From Leifsonia sp. ku-ls (GTDB lineage Bacteria > Actinomycetota > Actinomycetes > Actinomycetales > Microbacteriaceae): DNA of 64,000 nt. Of this stretch, positions 23,875 to 32,764 are shown piece after piece (the stretch's first letter is position 1; every line of letters begins with the position of its first letter). Under the pieces are notes generated by a model. That model worked only from the letters and a program-made list of their open reading frames with translations. It had not been told where the DNA came from and did not search any database. The position numbers and the translations under genes are program-made. The stretch spans positions 62,001 to 126,000 of the forward strand of contig QKXI01000005.1 in the NCBI GenBank assembly GCA_003367665.1, given 5' to 3'.

Positions 23875-25142
23875 GGCGCGTACAGCCCGCCGTCCAGCCC
23901 GCGCACCCCCGCGGCCCACTCGTCGTGGCCGGAGAGTCCGGCCGCGTAGCGCGCCGCCTCCCGCTCGTCCAGGTCGATGCCCCAGCCGGGCGCCTCGTTC
24001 GGCGTCAGCCAGCCGTCCACGATGCGCAGCGTGCCGGGGAACACCTCGTGCGTGGCGTCGTTGTAGACGTGGCCCTCCTGGATGCCGAAGGCGCTCGTCG
24101 TCACGTCGACGGCCACATTGGCCGCGGCCCCCACCGGCGAGGTGTCGCCCGGCGCGTGCCAGGCCGTGCGCACGCCGAAGAACTCCGCCAGGGTGGCCAG
24201 CTTCTTGGCGGGCGTGAGGCCGCCGATCGCGGAGATGTGGGCGCGGATGAAGTCCACTCCCCCTCCGCTGATCAGCCGGGCGGCATCGGTGAGCGACGTC
24301 GCGAGCTCCCCGACCGCGATCGGCACAGGTGACTGCGACCGCACCTCCGGCAGCCGGTCCCAGTGCTCCGGCGCGATCACGTCCTCCAGGAAGAACAGCC
24401 GGTACGGCTCGAGCGAGCGGGCGAGCACGACCGCCTGCTTCGGCGTCAGCCGCGAGTGCACGTCGTGCAGCAGCTCCACGCCGTCGCCCAGCCGCTCCCT
24501 CGCCTGCTCGAACAGCCGCGGGAGGCCGGCCAGGTACTCGCCGACGTTCCAGCCGCGCGGATACGGTGCCCCCGCCCGCGGCACCCCCTCGACCACCGGG
24601 GCGCCGTACGTCCCGATGCCGGTCTGCCCGGACTGCAGCCGCACGTGCCGCCAACCCTGCGCGACGAACTCCTCCGCCTGGTCCAGGGTGCTGCGGATGT
24701 CGCGGCCGCCCGCGTGGATGTACGTGTCGGCCGCTGCGCGCACCTTGCCGCCGAGCAGCTCGTGCACCGGGAGTCCGGCCCGCTTGCCCGCGATGTCCCA
24801 CAGCGCCATGTCGAGCCCCGAGAGCGCGTTGTTCTCGACCGGCCCTTCCCGCCAGTACCCGGAGTAGCGGGCCAGCCGGGTCAGGTCGCCGATGTCGCCC
24901 GGGTACCGCCCGACCACGAGCGGCGCGAGGTGCTTCTCCACGAAGGCGACCACCGCGTGCCAGCGCTGGGTGAAGGTGGCGCAGCCGAGCCCGTACAGGC
25001 CGTCGACGTCGGTGTCGACGCGGACGACCACGAGCGGGATGCCCTCCGGCGCGGTCACGATCGCGCGCATGCCGGTGATGCGCACACCCTCCCTCGCCGC
25101 CCACGGCTGGTCGAAGGTGCGGAACGGGGCGGTGTCAAGCAC
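23871..25142 (-). CDS. Enolase-superfamily sugar-acid dehydratase, ManD/RspA-like
   Basis: This 423-residue protein matches the mannonate dehydratase group of the enolase superfamily. Metal ligands are Asp227 (HDVH, with His229), Glu253 (LEDV) and Glu279 (VGEL). The catalytic region WHAPGDTSPVGAAANVA has His329. ManD enzymes dehydrate D-mannonate or D-gluconate to 2-keto-3-deoxygluconate (KDG). With KDG kinase and KDPG aldolase genes at 35159-36822, that product fits. The start overlaps the upstream epimerase stop by eight bases. Confidence 0.88.
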   Translation of the reverse strand: MLDTAPFRTFDQPWAAREGVRITGMRAIVTAPEGIPLVVVRVDTDVDGLYGLGCATFTQRWHAVVAFVEKHLAPLVVGRYPGDIGDLTRLARYSGYWREGPVENNALSGLDMALWDIAGKRAGLPVHELLGGKVRAAADTYIHAGGRDIRSTLDQAEEFVAQGWRHVRLQSGQTGIGTYGAPVVEGVPRAGAPYPRGWNVGEYLAGLPRLFEQARERLGDGVELLHDVHSRLTPKQAVVLARSLEPYRLFFLEDVIAPEHWDRLPEVRSQSPVPIAVGELATSLTDAARLISGGGVDFIRAHISAIGGLTPAKKLATLAEFFGVRTAWHAPGDTSPVGAAANVAVDVTTSAFGIQEGHVYNDATHEVFPGTLRIVDGWLTPNEAPGWGIDLDEREAARYAAGLSGHDEWAAGVRGLDGGLYAP

Positions 25143-26043
25143 GGAGGGCTCCCAACTCGAGCTCGTCGTCGGCCCGGTCGGGCCGGTGGATGGAGTGCTG
25201 CGGTTCGAACCCGAGCAGATCTCGGGCCCTGGTCAGGTCGATGAGCGGTCCGTGCTCGCCGATCGGCCCGCGGACGGGCACGGTGGCCGCGTACGCGTCG
25301 AGCAGCTCGGCGGCGGGACGGTCGATCAGCAGATCGCCCGCGCTCAGGCTCACCACGTGCGCGCCGGTCAGCGGAGCCGTCAACCCGAGCTCGATCGCGC
25401 GCACGCCGTCCCGCAGGTCGAGGTACGCCCAGCCCTCACGGGCCATGGCGGACGGGTTCTTCTCCGCGTCCTCCGCGCTGCGCAGCAGGGTGTCCCTGTC
25501 CTTCACGAGCGGGAAGCGTAGCGCCACGGTGCTGAGGCCCCAGCGCCGCCATGCCATGCGCGCGGTGGCTTCGTCGGCCTGCTTGGACAGCGAGTAGCCG
25601 TCCGCGATGTCGGCCGGGATGTCCTCGTCGAGCGGATAGTAGGCGGGCATCACGTCGTTCGGGTTCATGGGCACCCCGAAGGCGTTGATGCTGCTCGCGA
25701 TCACGGCCCGCCGCACGCCGGCCTCGCCGGCCTTGGCGAGCACGGTGAACGTCGCGACGGCGTTCGTCCCGAACACCACGGCCGGGGTGCCGAGCGAGGG
25801 ATGCGGGATGGCGGCCAGGTGCACCAGCGCGTCCACGTCCTCCAGGGCGCGGGCGACGACCGCCTCGTCCCTGGCGTCGCCGGCGATCACGCGGTCCGCG
25901 GGGCTGTCCGCGGCGAAGTCGAGCGAGAGCGCCGTGACGGCGACGCCCAGCCGGAGCAGACGCTCGGTGGTGGCGCGTCCGATCGACCCGTCGGCGCCCG
26001 TGACGAGCACGCGCCGGGGCAGGACGCCGGCCGGGCCGCTCAT
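25135..26043 (-). CDS. NAD-dependent epimerase/dehydratase (extended SDR), possible sugar or uronate dehydrogenase
   Basis: This 302-residue protein has a Rossmann loop VLVTGADGSIGRAT (the TGxxGxxG pattern), VHLAAIPHPS, an active-site Ser (ASSINAFG) and YSLSK (YxxxK). It resembles uronate dehydrogenase and other extended SDRs that oxidise free sugars or sugar acids. Placed just before a ManD-like dehydratase, it may supply the aldonate or uronate-derived substrate (inference). ATG 26043 overlaps the permease stop by four bases. Confidence 0.82.
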   Translation of the reverse strand: MSGPAGVLPRRVLVTGADGSIGRATTERLLRLGVAVTALSLDFAADSPADRVIAGDARDEAVVARALEDVDALVHLAAIPHPSLGTPAVVFGTNAVATFTVLAKAGEAGVRRAVIASSINAFGVPMNPNDVMPAYYPLDEDIPADIADGYSLSKQADEATARMAWRRWGLSTVALRFPLVKDRDTLLRSAEDAEKNPSAMAREGWAYLDLRDGVRAIELGLTAPLTGAHVVSLSAGDLLIDRPAAELLDAYAATVPVRGPIGEHGPLIDLTRARDLLGFEPQHSIHRPDRADDELELGALRA

Positions 26044-27011
26044 CCCTTCACCCCGCCCGACATCCCGACGCCGCGCAGGAACGAGCGCTGGAAGACGATG
26101 AACAGCACCACCGGGATCAGCAGCGCCAGGAACAGCCCGGCCATCTGGATGTTCAGCTCGCTGCGCGCCGCCAGCTTCGGCAGGGCGACCGACACCGGCT
26201 GCAGGGCCGGGTCGGGAAGCACGAGAAGGGGCCACAGGTAGTCCTTCCAGGAGGCGATGACGGCGAGCAGGGCGACGACGCCGAGGATGGGTCGGGAGAG
26301 CGGCAGCACCACGGTCGTGAACACGCGCACGTGGCCGGCCCCGTCGATCCGGGCCGCCTCGAAGTACTCGCGCGGGATGGAGTCGAAGAAGCGCTTGATG
26401 ACGAGCACGTTGAAGGCGCTGGCCGCCGCCGGCAGCCACACCGCCCAGTAGGTGTTGGTGAGGTTGGCGCCGATGACGGGCATCTTCAGCACGGTCAGGT
26501 AGAGCGGCACGAGCGAGACGATGCTCGGGATGAACAGGGTCGCGAGGATCGCGCCGGACAGGATCGGCCCCCACTTCGGCCGCAGCACGCTCAGCACGTA
26601 GGCGCCCGTGGTGCAGACGAACAGGTTGGCGATCATCGCGCCGAGCGCGAGGATCGCGGTGTTGCCGAGGTAGTAGCCGATGTGGCCCTGGTCCCAGGCG
26701 GTCGCCAGGTTCTGCCACTGCACCACGCCGGAGGGGAACAGCGCGAGCGGCTCGCGCAGCGTGTCCTGGGTCGGCGAGATCGCGGCCTTCAGCAGCCAGA
26801 GCAGCGGGCCGAGCCCGGCGATCACCAGGCCGATCAGGATGAGGACCTGCACGATCGTCAGCGGTACCCGCACCCGCAGGCGCTTGCGGTCGCTGAACGA
26901 GATGACGCTCCGTTCGCCACCGTCCGCCGGGCGACGCCGCGCGCGGCGTCGTGGTGCGAGCGGGGCGTCGAGGCGCGCCTGCTCGTCGCTCTCGAGGAGT
27001 GAGCTGCTCAT
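26040..27011 (-). CDS. ABC sugar transporter permease (MalG/AraQ type)
   Basis: This 323-residue protein has six predicted helices after a long basic N-terminal tail. It has the EAA loop YFEAARIDGAGHVRVFTTVVLPLSRP and the characteristic ending SFLRGVGMSGGVKG. ATG 27011 overlaps the partner permease stop by one base (TGATG). It forms the import channel with the gene at 27011-27973; the ATPase must be encoded elsewhere. Confidence 0.9.
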   Translation of the reverse strand: MSSSLLESDEQARLDAPLAPRRRARRRPADGGERSVISFSDRKRLRVRVPLTIVQVLILIGLVIAGLGPLLWLLKAAISPTQDTLREPLALFPSGVVQWQNLATAWDQGHIGYYLGNTAILALGAMIANLFVCTTGAYVLSVLRPKWGPILSGAILATLFIPSIVSLVPLYLTVLKMPVIGANLTNTYWAVWLPAAASAFNVLVIKRFFDSIPREYFEAARIDGAGHVRVFTTVVLPLSRPILGVVALLAVIASWKDYLWPLLVLPDPALQPVSVALPKLAARSELNIQMAGLFLALLIPVVLFIVFQRSFLRGVGMSGGVKG

Positions 27012-27973
27012 CAGTCGGTGCTCCATTTCCGCGTCGCCAGCTGGTACACCGCGGACAGCACGCACAGCCCCGCCGCGAGCAGGACGCTCAGCGCCGTCGC
27101 GGCGCCGTAGTCGCCGTTGACGAACGCGTAGTTGTAGATGAGGAGGAGGATCGTCGTCGTCGCGCCCTGCGGGCCGCCGCCGGTGAAGAGGTACGGCTCG
27201 GTGAACAGCTGCATGGTGCCGATGATCTGCAGCAGCAGCATGACGAGGATGATCCCGCGGATCTGCGTAAGCGTGATGTGCCAGACGCGCGACCAGATGC
27301 CCGCGCCGTCCAGCTCCGCGGCCTCGTACAGCTCGGCGCGCACCGAGGTCAGCGCGGCGAGGTAGATGATCACCGCCGTGCCGGACGCGGCCCAGGTGGC
27401 CTCCAGCACGATCGAGGGCATCGCCGTGACCGTCGAGTCCAGCCAGGGCTGCGGCGGGATGCCGACGGCGCCAAGGATCGAGTTGAACAGGCCATCCGCC
27501 GATGAGTCGTAGAACACCTTCCACAGCAGGATGGACACGACCGGCGGCACGATCACCGGGAGGTACGCGAGCGTGGTGTAGATCCACGACCGGCCCTTGA
27601 GCTCGGCCATGAACACGGCGAGGAAGATCGGCAGCGGGAAGCCGAAGACGATCGCCAGCAACGTGAAATAGAGCGTGTTGAGCGTCGCCTGCCCGAGCTG
27701 CGGGTCGGCGAGCACGTAGGTGAAGTTGTCGATGCCGACCCACTGCGCGGGATCGACGAGGTTCGTCTTCTGCAGGCTCATCAGCAGCCCGCTGACGATC
27801 GGCCCCCAGGAGAAGTAGAGGAAGATCAGGACGATCGGCACGGCGAAGAGCACGACCACCGGGCCGCCCTGTCGGTACCAGGTGACGAACCGGTTTCGCC
27901 GGCGCGGCACCGGGTGCTCCGCCGCCCGAGACGCGGCCTTCCGGATGGCCGGGGCTTGCTCCCTGATGACCAT
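27011..27973 (-). CDS. ABC sugar transporter permease (MalF/UgpA type)
   Basis: This 320-residue protein has the CUT1 layout: a basic start, VVLFAVPIVLIFLYFSWGPIVSGLLMS as first helix, and the EAA loop YEAAELDGAGIWSRVWHITLTQIRG. It is the second gene of the operon after the binding protein (65-bp gap) and is coupled to the next permease. It imports the oligosaccharide later handled by the epimerase, dehydratase and GH5 enzymes. Confidence 0.9.
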   Translation of the reverse strand: MVIREQAPAIRKAASRAAEHPVPRRRNRFVTWYRQGGPVVVLFAVPIVLIFLYFSWGPIVSGLLMSLQKTNLVDPAQWVGIDNFTYVLADPQLGQATLNTLYFTLLAIVFGFPLPIFLAVFMAELKGRSWIYTTLAYLPVIVPPVVSILLWKVFYDSSADGLFNSILGAVGIPPQPWLDSTVTAMPSIVLEATWAASGTAVIIYLAALTSVRAELYEAAELDGAGIWSRVWHITLTQIRGIILVMLLLQIIGTMQLFTEPYLFTGGGPQGATTTILLLIYNYAFVNGDYGAATALSVLLAAGLCVLSAVYQLATRKWSTD

Positions 27974-28038
27974 GGTGACTCCTTGCAGGATGTGGCGGCC
28001 CGGCGCGCGCCGCCGTGGTGCGCGCCGGGCCGTGGGCG

Positions 28039-29403
28039 TCAGCGCCCGAGCTTCGCCTGGACGGTACTCGCCGCCTTGGAGAGCAGCGCGTCGATGTCGG
28101 CGTTCTGGTCGGTGAGCACGGCCTGCACCACCGGGTCGAGGGCGGCGTAGACCTCCTGCGCGTGCGACGCCGGCTCCGGGATGATCTTCTGGTCGGCCGC
28201 GACCTTCACGTACGGCGCGAAGTTCTGCACCTGCACATTGACGTACGGCTTGATCCAGCCGTCGTACTTGGCCTGCTGCTCGGCGCTCAGCACCGGCAGA
28301 CCGGGGACGCCGACCGGCTGGTGGTCGGCCGCGCTGGCCTTCGCGGTGGCGACCGCCTTGTCCTCGTCCTGGTACTTGGCCAGGTAGTAGAACTCGATCC
28401 ACTTGATGGCGGCCTGCTTCTGCGCGTCCGTCGCTTTCGGGCTGACGACCTCGACGGATCCGCCGGAGAGCGTGCCGTGCTCGCCGCCGTTCTGCGGGAG
28501 GCCGCCGACGGCGAAGTTCTTCGGGTCCATGCCGTTGGTGACGACGGAGGCCGAGTACTGGTCCGGGGCCGACATGAACATGCCGATCTTGCCGGCGGCG
28601 AACTGCTGGGCCATCGCGTCCAGGTCGAGGAGCGTCGTGCTCGGCATCGAGTTGTCCGTCCAGCGCATCTGCTGCAGCGCCTTGAGGGCGTCCTTCGACG
28701 GCGTGCTGTCGAAGGTGACCTTCGTGCCGTCGGCGTTCTCGACGCTGCCGCCGAACGCGTACGTCTGGGTGGTGAACATCCAGCCGCCCTGGCCCTTCGT
28801 GGTCAGCTGGGCGTAGCCGGCGGCGCCGGTCTTCTCGGTGATCTGCTTGGCGTCGGCGCGCAGCTCCTCCCAGGTCGTCGGGGGCTTGTCCGGGTCCAGG
28901 CCCGCCTTGGTGAAGAGGTCGCGGTTGTAGACGAGGCCGACGGAGTAGGCGGAGGCCGGGACGCCGTAGGTGTGGCCGCTGCTGTCCTGCGCCACCTTGA
29001 GCACTGTCGGGTTGAGCTGGTCGATCAGCTTGGTGCTCTTCAGCACGTCGGTGAGGTCGGCGACCTGCTTGCGCGCGATCAGACCCTGCGGTTCGGTGAA
29101 CGGGACGCTGAGCACGTCGGGCAGGTTGCCTCCGGCGACGAGCGCCTGGAAGGTGGTGGCATCCCAGGCGGTCTCCATCGGCTTGAGCGTGATCTTGGGG
29201 TTGGCCTTCTCGAACGCCTTCACCTGGCTGTCGTAGAAGGCGCGGTTGTCCTTGTCGGACGCGGCGGGGCGGTCGCCGATCCGGATGGTGACGGTGCCGT
29301 CGCCGCTGTCGGAGCCGGGTGAGCTCGAGCATCCGACCAGTGCGGCGAGGACGGCGACGCCGGTCGCGGCGGCGACGACGGCCTTACGCGATGGTTTCAT
29401 CAT
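28039..29403 (-). CDS. Sugar-binding lipoprotein of the second CUT1 importer
   Basis: This 454-residue family-1 solute-binding protein has lipobox ALVGCSS (Cys25). It shows a binding-protein fold with VTIRIGDRPAASDKDNRAFYDSQVKAFEKANPKITLKP and YGVPASAYSVGLVYNRDLFTKAGLDPDKPPTTWEEL. AAGGAG precedes tandem ATG codons at 29403 and 29400; either could be used. It heads the operon 29403-22801. Two palindromic sites lie 60-140 bp upstream, so it is probably controlled by the LacI gene at 29738. Confidence 0.9.
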   Translation of the reverse strand: MMKPSRKAVVAAATGVAVLAALVGCSSSPGSDSGDGTVTIRIGDRPAASDKDNRAFYDSQVKAFEKANPKITLKPMETAWDATTFQALVAGGNLPDVLSVPFTEPQGLIARKQVADLTDVLKSTKLIDQLNPTVLKVAQDSSGHTYGVPASAYSVGLVYNRDLFTKAGLDPDKPPTTWEELRADAKQITEKTGAAGYAQLTTKGQGGWMFTTQTYAFGGSVENADGTKVTFDSTPSKDALKALQQMRWTDNSMPSTTLLDLDAMAQQFAAGKIGMFMSAPDQYSASVVTNGMDPKNFAVGGLPQNGGEHGTLSGGSVEVVSPKATDAQKQAAIKWIEFYYLAKYQDEDKAVATAKASAADHQPVGVPGLPVLSAEQQAKYDGWIKPYVNVQVQNFAPYVKVAADQKIIPEPASHAQEVYAALDPVVQAVLTDQNADIDALLSKAASTVQAKLGR

Positions 29404-29737
29404 TGAAACTCCTTGGTTGCTGCGGCGTGGAGGGCCGCTGTTCTCCGGGTTGGAATGGATAGCGCAAATGCTTTCGCACTCGCAGTCTGCCGTACTCATG
29501 CGTCAGAAGCAAGCGATTCCGGAATTTGCGCAAATGATTGCGCGTCGATGCGCGGAACGCGATGAATACGGGGAGAAAAGGATGTGCAATAGATTCCGCG
29601 TAGAGCCTTGGATAAGGCTTCATCTCGCCGCGCCCCCGACACGGCCGGCGGTCGGCAAGCGAAATCGCTTACACTCGGATGACGTCGAGGCGTCTCCCCC
29701 ACTAACGTTAGGTGAGCGCCATTCTCGAGGAGGACGG
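29404..29737. promoter_or_regulatory. 334-bp divergent regulatory region with LacI-type sites
   Basis: This gap between the binding-protein and lacI genes has no gene but is visibly more AT-rich. It contains GCGCAAATGCTTTCGC (29462-29477, imperfect), GCGCAA-ATGA-TTGCGC (29528-29543, perfect 6+4+6) and AAGCG-AAAT-CGCTT (29657-29670, perfect). The GCGCAA...TTGCGC motif recurs at 32588 and 32834 near the exported hydrolase genes. The lacI start is preceded by GAGGAGGACGG. Confidence 0.7.
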
Positions 29738-30769
29738 ATGACGAAGCGGGCCAGCATGAGCGATGTCGCGCGCGCGGCGGGCGTCTCGCTCACGACGGCG
29801 TCGCGGGCGCTCGGCGGCGTCGGCCGGGTGTCGGCCGAGACGCGCGCGAAGGTCATCGAGACGGCGGAGCGCCTCCAGTTCCAGCCCGACATGATCGCGC
29901 GCTCCTTCGTCACCGGACGCAGTTTCATCGTCGGCGTGCTCGCCGAGGTCGCGCAGGGCCGCTTCAGCATGCCGCTGATCGTCGGCGCCACCGATCTGCT
30001 CGGCCGGGAGAACATCGCCGCCGTCACCCTCGACGCGAAAGGCGCCCCGCGCCGGATCAACGACTACCTCAAGCGGCTGCGGTCGCGCCGCATCGACGGC
30101 ATCCTGGTGGTCGGCGACGACCCCAACCGCGCCAGCCTCGTGCTGTCGGAGGACTTCGCGGTCCCGGTCGTGTTCGCCTCCTCGTCGGCCACACCGGAGA
30201 CCGACTACGTCGTCGCGCCGGACAACCGCGCGGCGGGCCGCATCGCCGCCGAGCACCTGATCGGCCTCGGCCGCCGGCACATCGCGCACGTGACCGCGGC
30301 CGTGCACGAGCCCGCCGTCGACGCGCGCGCCGCCGGCTTCGCCGACGCGATGGAGGCGGCCGGGATGAAGACGGCGCTCGGCGGACCGCTCTACGGCAGC
30401 TACCTGCAGCGCTGGGGCACCGACGCGGCGGAGCGCATCATGGCGAGCGGCGAGCCCGTCGACGCCATCTTCGCCGCCAACGACGAGATCGCCATCGGCC
30501 TGTTCGCCGAGTTCCACAAGCACGGCATTCGCGTGCCGGACGACATCGCGATCGTCGGCTACGACAACCGTCTGGCCGGTGTCCGCCGCCCGGACGACCC
30601 GCTGACGACGTTCGACCCCCAGCTCATCGCCGTGGGCGAGCGCGCCGCGAAGCGCCTGCTGGCGGCGATCGACGGCCAGAGCGAGCCGGGTATCGAGTAC
30701 GTCGAGCCGATGTTCGTCGTCGGCCGCTCGACGGTCGGGCCGACGCTCGAACCGTACGACGTGCTCTGA
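29738..30769 (+). CDS. LacI-family repressor of the KDG-pathway/oligosaccharide cluster
   Basis: This 343-residue protein has the LacI helix-turn-helix SMSDVARAAGVSLTTASRALGG, hinge QPDMIARSFVTGRSFIVGVL and sugar-binding domain ending IAIVGYDNRLAGVRRPDDPLTTFDPQL. A strong GAGGAGGA site fixes ATG 29738; longer in-frame starts run into the regulatory region. It is divergent from the transport operon and is the best candidate to bind the GCGCAA-N4-TTGCGC sites in this region. Confidence 0.9.
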   Translation: MTKRASMSDVARAAGVSLTTASRALGGVGRVSAETRAKVIETAERLQFQPDMIARSFVTGRSFIVGVLAEVAQGRFSMPLIVGATDLLGRENIAAVTLDAKGAPRRINDYLKRLRSRRIDGILVVGDDPNRASLVLSEDFAVPVVFASSSATPETDYVVAPDNRAAGRIAAEHLIGLGRRHIAHVTAAVHEPAVDARAAGFADAMEAAGMKTALGGPLYGSYLQRWGTDAAERIMASGEPVDAIFAANDEIAIGLFAEFHKHGIRVPDDIAIVGYDNRLAGVRRPDDPLTTFDPQLIAVGERAAKRLLAAIDGQSEPGIEYVEPMFVVGRSTVGPTLEPYDVL

Positions 30770-30772
30770 CGC

Positions 30773-32530
30773 TCAGGCGGCCGCCCAGGCGAAGGTCTCC
30801 CAACCGAGGAGGCGCGGTGCGTTCGCCATCACGGGCGTGTTCGCGGTGTCCTGGCGGGCGCTGGCGAACTGGCCGTCGGCGTACGACACCAGTCCGACGT
30901 TCCCGCCGCCGAGCGAGACCCAGCGGAACGACTCCCACACGGCGATGGCGGTGACCGCGGCGGTGAGCGGAGCGCCGGTCGTGTCCTGCCACGCGCTGAC
31001 GTACTTGCCGTTGGCCTGCGCCTGCAGGGCCACGAGGCCGTTGCCCGCGTCGACGACGGTGAACCGCTCCCAGGTGTCGACGACGGAGGCGACCGCCTGC
31101 AGCGGCGCGGTGCCGTCGTCCTGCTTCCTGGCGCTGACGAACATACCGTTCGACGCCTTCAGTGAGATCGTCGAGCCGATCGGCGCGGGATTCACGACCG
31201 CGTCCGGGTGCGCGAACACGTCATCCTGGTACGCGCTGTAGGGAGGATCGAACGGCGTGCCGTCGCCCTGCGTCAGCCCCCACTTCGCGCCCTGGTCGAG
31301 GCTGAAGTACATGGCCGACTGCAGCCCGACCGTCGTGCGAGCGGCGCGGAACTCCGCCAGCTGCGCCGGGATGTACGACGCGCGATGCGTCGGGTCGTCG
31401 TCCTCGTTCGAGTTCCACTCGGTGACCATGAACGGCTTGCCGTAGCGCGCCTTCGCGTAGATCGGGAGGTTGAACGACGGCCCGGCGCCATCCGTCCCGA
31501 TGCGGAAGAGGTCGCCGTCGACCTGGTAGTTGTGCCAGGTCGTGATGTCCCAACGCACCTGCGGGTGGCCGCCGGAGCCGTCCGGCTGCATGCCCTCCCA
31601 CAAGGCGTCGGCCGCGCCGATGTCGGAGCGGCAGAAGTTGATGCCGCACTTCGCCGACGGCTGCACCTGCTTGATGCCGTCGATCAGGCCGAGCATGAAG
31701 CCGCGCATGAGCGGCCAGGTGGCGTTGTTCCAGTCGACGGCCTTCGTGCCGGCGTCGTTGATGTGGTCGGCGGCGACGACGTGCGGGTCGCGGGTGAGCT
31801 CGTTGCCGCACTCGTACATCGTCACCCCGAGCGGCGCGAAGGCCGTGGCCACGCGCACGGCGATGTCCTTCGCGGCCGCCCTGGCCTGCGACTCGGAGCT
31901 GTAGATCAGGTTGTGGTTCGCGTCCTGCAGTCCCGCGTCGATCACCGGGAACACGGTCCTCCCCGCTCCGGTGACGGCCTGCGCGATCGTCTTGGCGCGG
32001 GCGATCGTGTCGTCGCCGCCTCCCGTGTTGACGCGCAGCACCGAGGCGCCGACGGCTCCCATCGCGGCGACGACCGCCGTCGGCGACATCGCCGTGTCGT
32101 AGTGCGTGTTGACCCCGTACATCATGCCCGCCGGCGCCGACAGCGGGATCCGCGGGTCGGTGACCTTCAGCCACACGTCGTTCAGGCAGACGTACCACTG
32201 GCCGCCGGTGCCGGCGTGGTAGACCATCCCGCCGTACCAGAGCAGCACGCTCACGTTGTAGGTGTTGCCCACGGTGGCGCCGTCCCGGTAGATGACGCCG
32301 CCGGACACCGTCCAGACCCTGCCGCCGTTGTCGGTGATGGAGGTGGCGGAGGGGATGGTCGTGCCGTTCGGCGAGGCGTTCGGCGAGTCGCCCATCGGGC
32401 GGATGCCGAGCGGAGAGGCCGAGGCCCGCAGCGGCGGCCCGCCGGCCGCGAGGGCGAGCGATGCCGTGGCCGCCGCCGCGGCCGCGGCACCGAGGAAGAT
32501 CCGCCGCGGGATGGGCGCGGGTTCGTTCAT
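30773..32530 (-). CDS. Tat-exported TIM-barrel glycoside hydrolase with fascin-like C-terminal domain
   Basis: This 585-residue protein has a twin-arginine signal (PRRIFLG then a long Ala stretch). Residues ~130-420 form a clan GH-A-like barrel with probable acid/base Glu244 (YECGNE) and nucleophile Glu371 (MVTEW). Residues ~455-585 hold three beta-trefoil/fascin-like repeats (SLKASNGMFVSARKQDDG, GKYVSAWQDTTGAPL, DGQFASARQDTANTPV) that probably bind polysaccharide. ATG 32530 follows CGGGAG. It is convergent with lacI (3-bp gap) and divergent from the hydrolase at 32765. The exact GH family is not certain (GH39-like layout). Confidence 0.82.
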   Translation of the reverse strand: MNEPAPIPRRIFLGAAAAAAATASLALAAGGPPLRASASPLGIRPMGDSPNASPNGTTIPSATSITDNGGRVWTVSGGVIYRDGATVGNTYNVSVLLWYGGMVYHAGTGGQWYVCLNDVWLKVTDPRIPLSAPAGMMYGVNTHYDTAMSPTAVVAAMGAVGASVLRVNTGGGDDTIARAKTIAQAVTGAGRTVFPVIDAGLQDANHNLIYSSESQARAAAKDIAVRVATAFAPLGVTMYECGNELTRDPHVVAADHINDAGTKAVDWNNATWPLMRGFMLGLIDGIKQVQPSAKCGINFCRSDIGAADALWEGMQPDGSGGHPQVRWDITTWHNYQVDGDLFRIGTDGAGPSFNLPIYAKARYGKPFMVTEWNSNEDDDPTHRASYIPAQLAEFRAARTTVGLQSAMYFSLDQGAKWGLTQGDGTPFDPPYSAYQDDVFAHPDAVVNPAPIGSTISLKASNGMFVSARKQDDGTAPLQAVASVVDTWERFTVVDAGNGLVALQAQANGKYVSAWQDTTGAPLTAAVTAIAVWESFRWVSLGGGNVGLVSYADGQFASARQDTANTPVMANAPRLLGWETFAWAAA

Positions 32531-32587
32531 GTTCGTGACTCCCGAGTTCGTCACGGCGCACACACGTCGTCGTGATGCTGAAGCAAC

Positions 32588-32730
32588 GCGCAATCGGTTG
32601 CACAGCCCAGGATGGGCCAAAGGCTGGATCGGCGCAAGGGCTGTCGGCGACGGCGAGCGCTCGGCGCATCCCGCGATTGACACCCGCGCATCCCCGGGCC
32701 TAACCTGACCGAGCCGCGCAATTCTGCGCG
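32588..32730. promoter_or_regulatory. LacI-type palindromes in the divergent hydrolase promoter region
   Basis: GCGCAA-TCGG-TTGCAC (32588-32603, one mismatch) and CGCGCA-ATTC-TGCGCG (32715-32730, perfect, arms two bases closer than consensus) lie between the two exported hydrolase genes. They match the GCGCAA-N4-TTGCGC family at 29528 and 32834, suggesting common LacI control. Confidence 0.6.
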
Positions 32731-32764
32731 AAACCGATCCCATTCCGAACGATGGAGTTCACAG

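Noticed and set aside
29246-29737. Extension of the lacI gene upstream of 29738
   Set aside because: The open frame continues, but it would run through the binding-protein gene and the operators, and the strong GAGGAGGA site fixes the start at 29738.
30773-32743. Longer start of the Tat-exported hydrolase (at 32743)
   Set aside because: The extension would cross the divergent promoter and operators and push the twin-arginine signal 70 residues inward; ATG 32530 with CGGGAG upstream is better.
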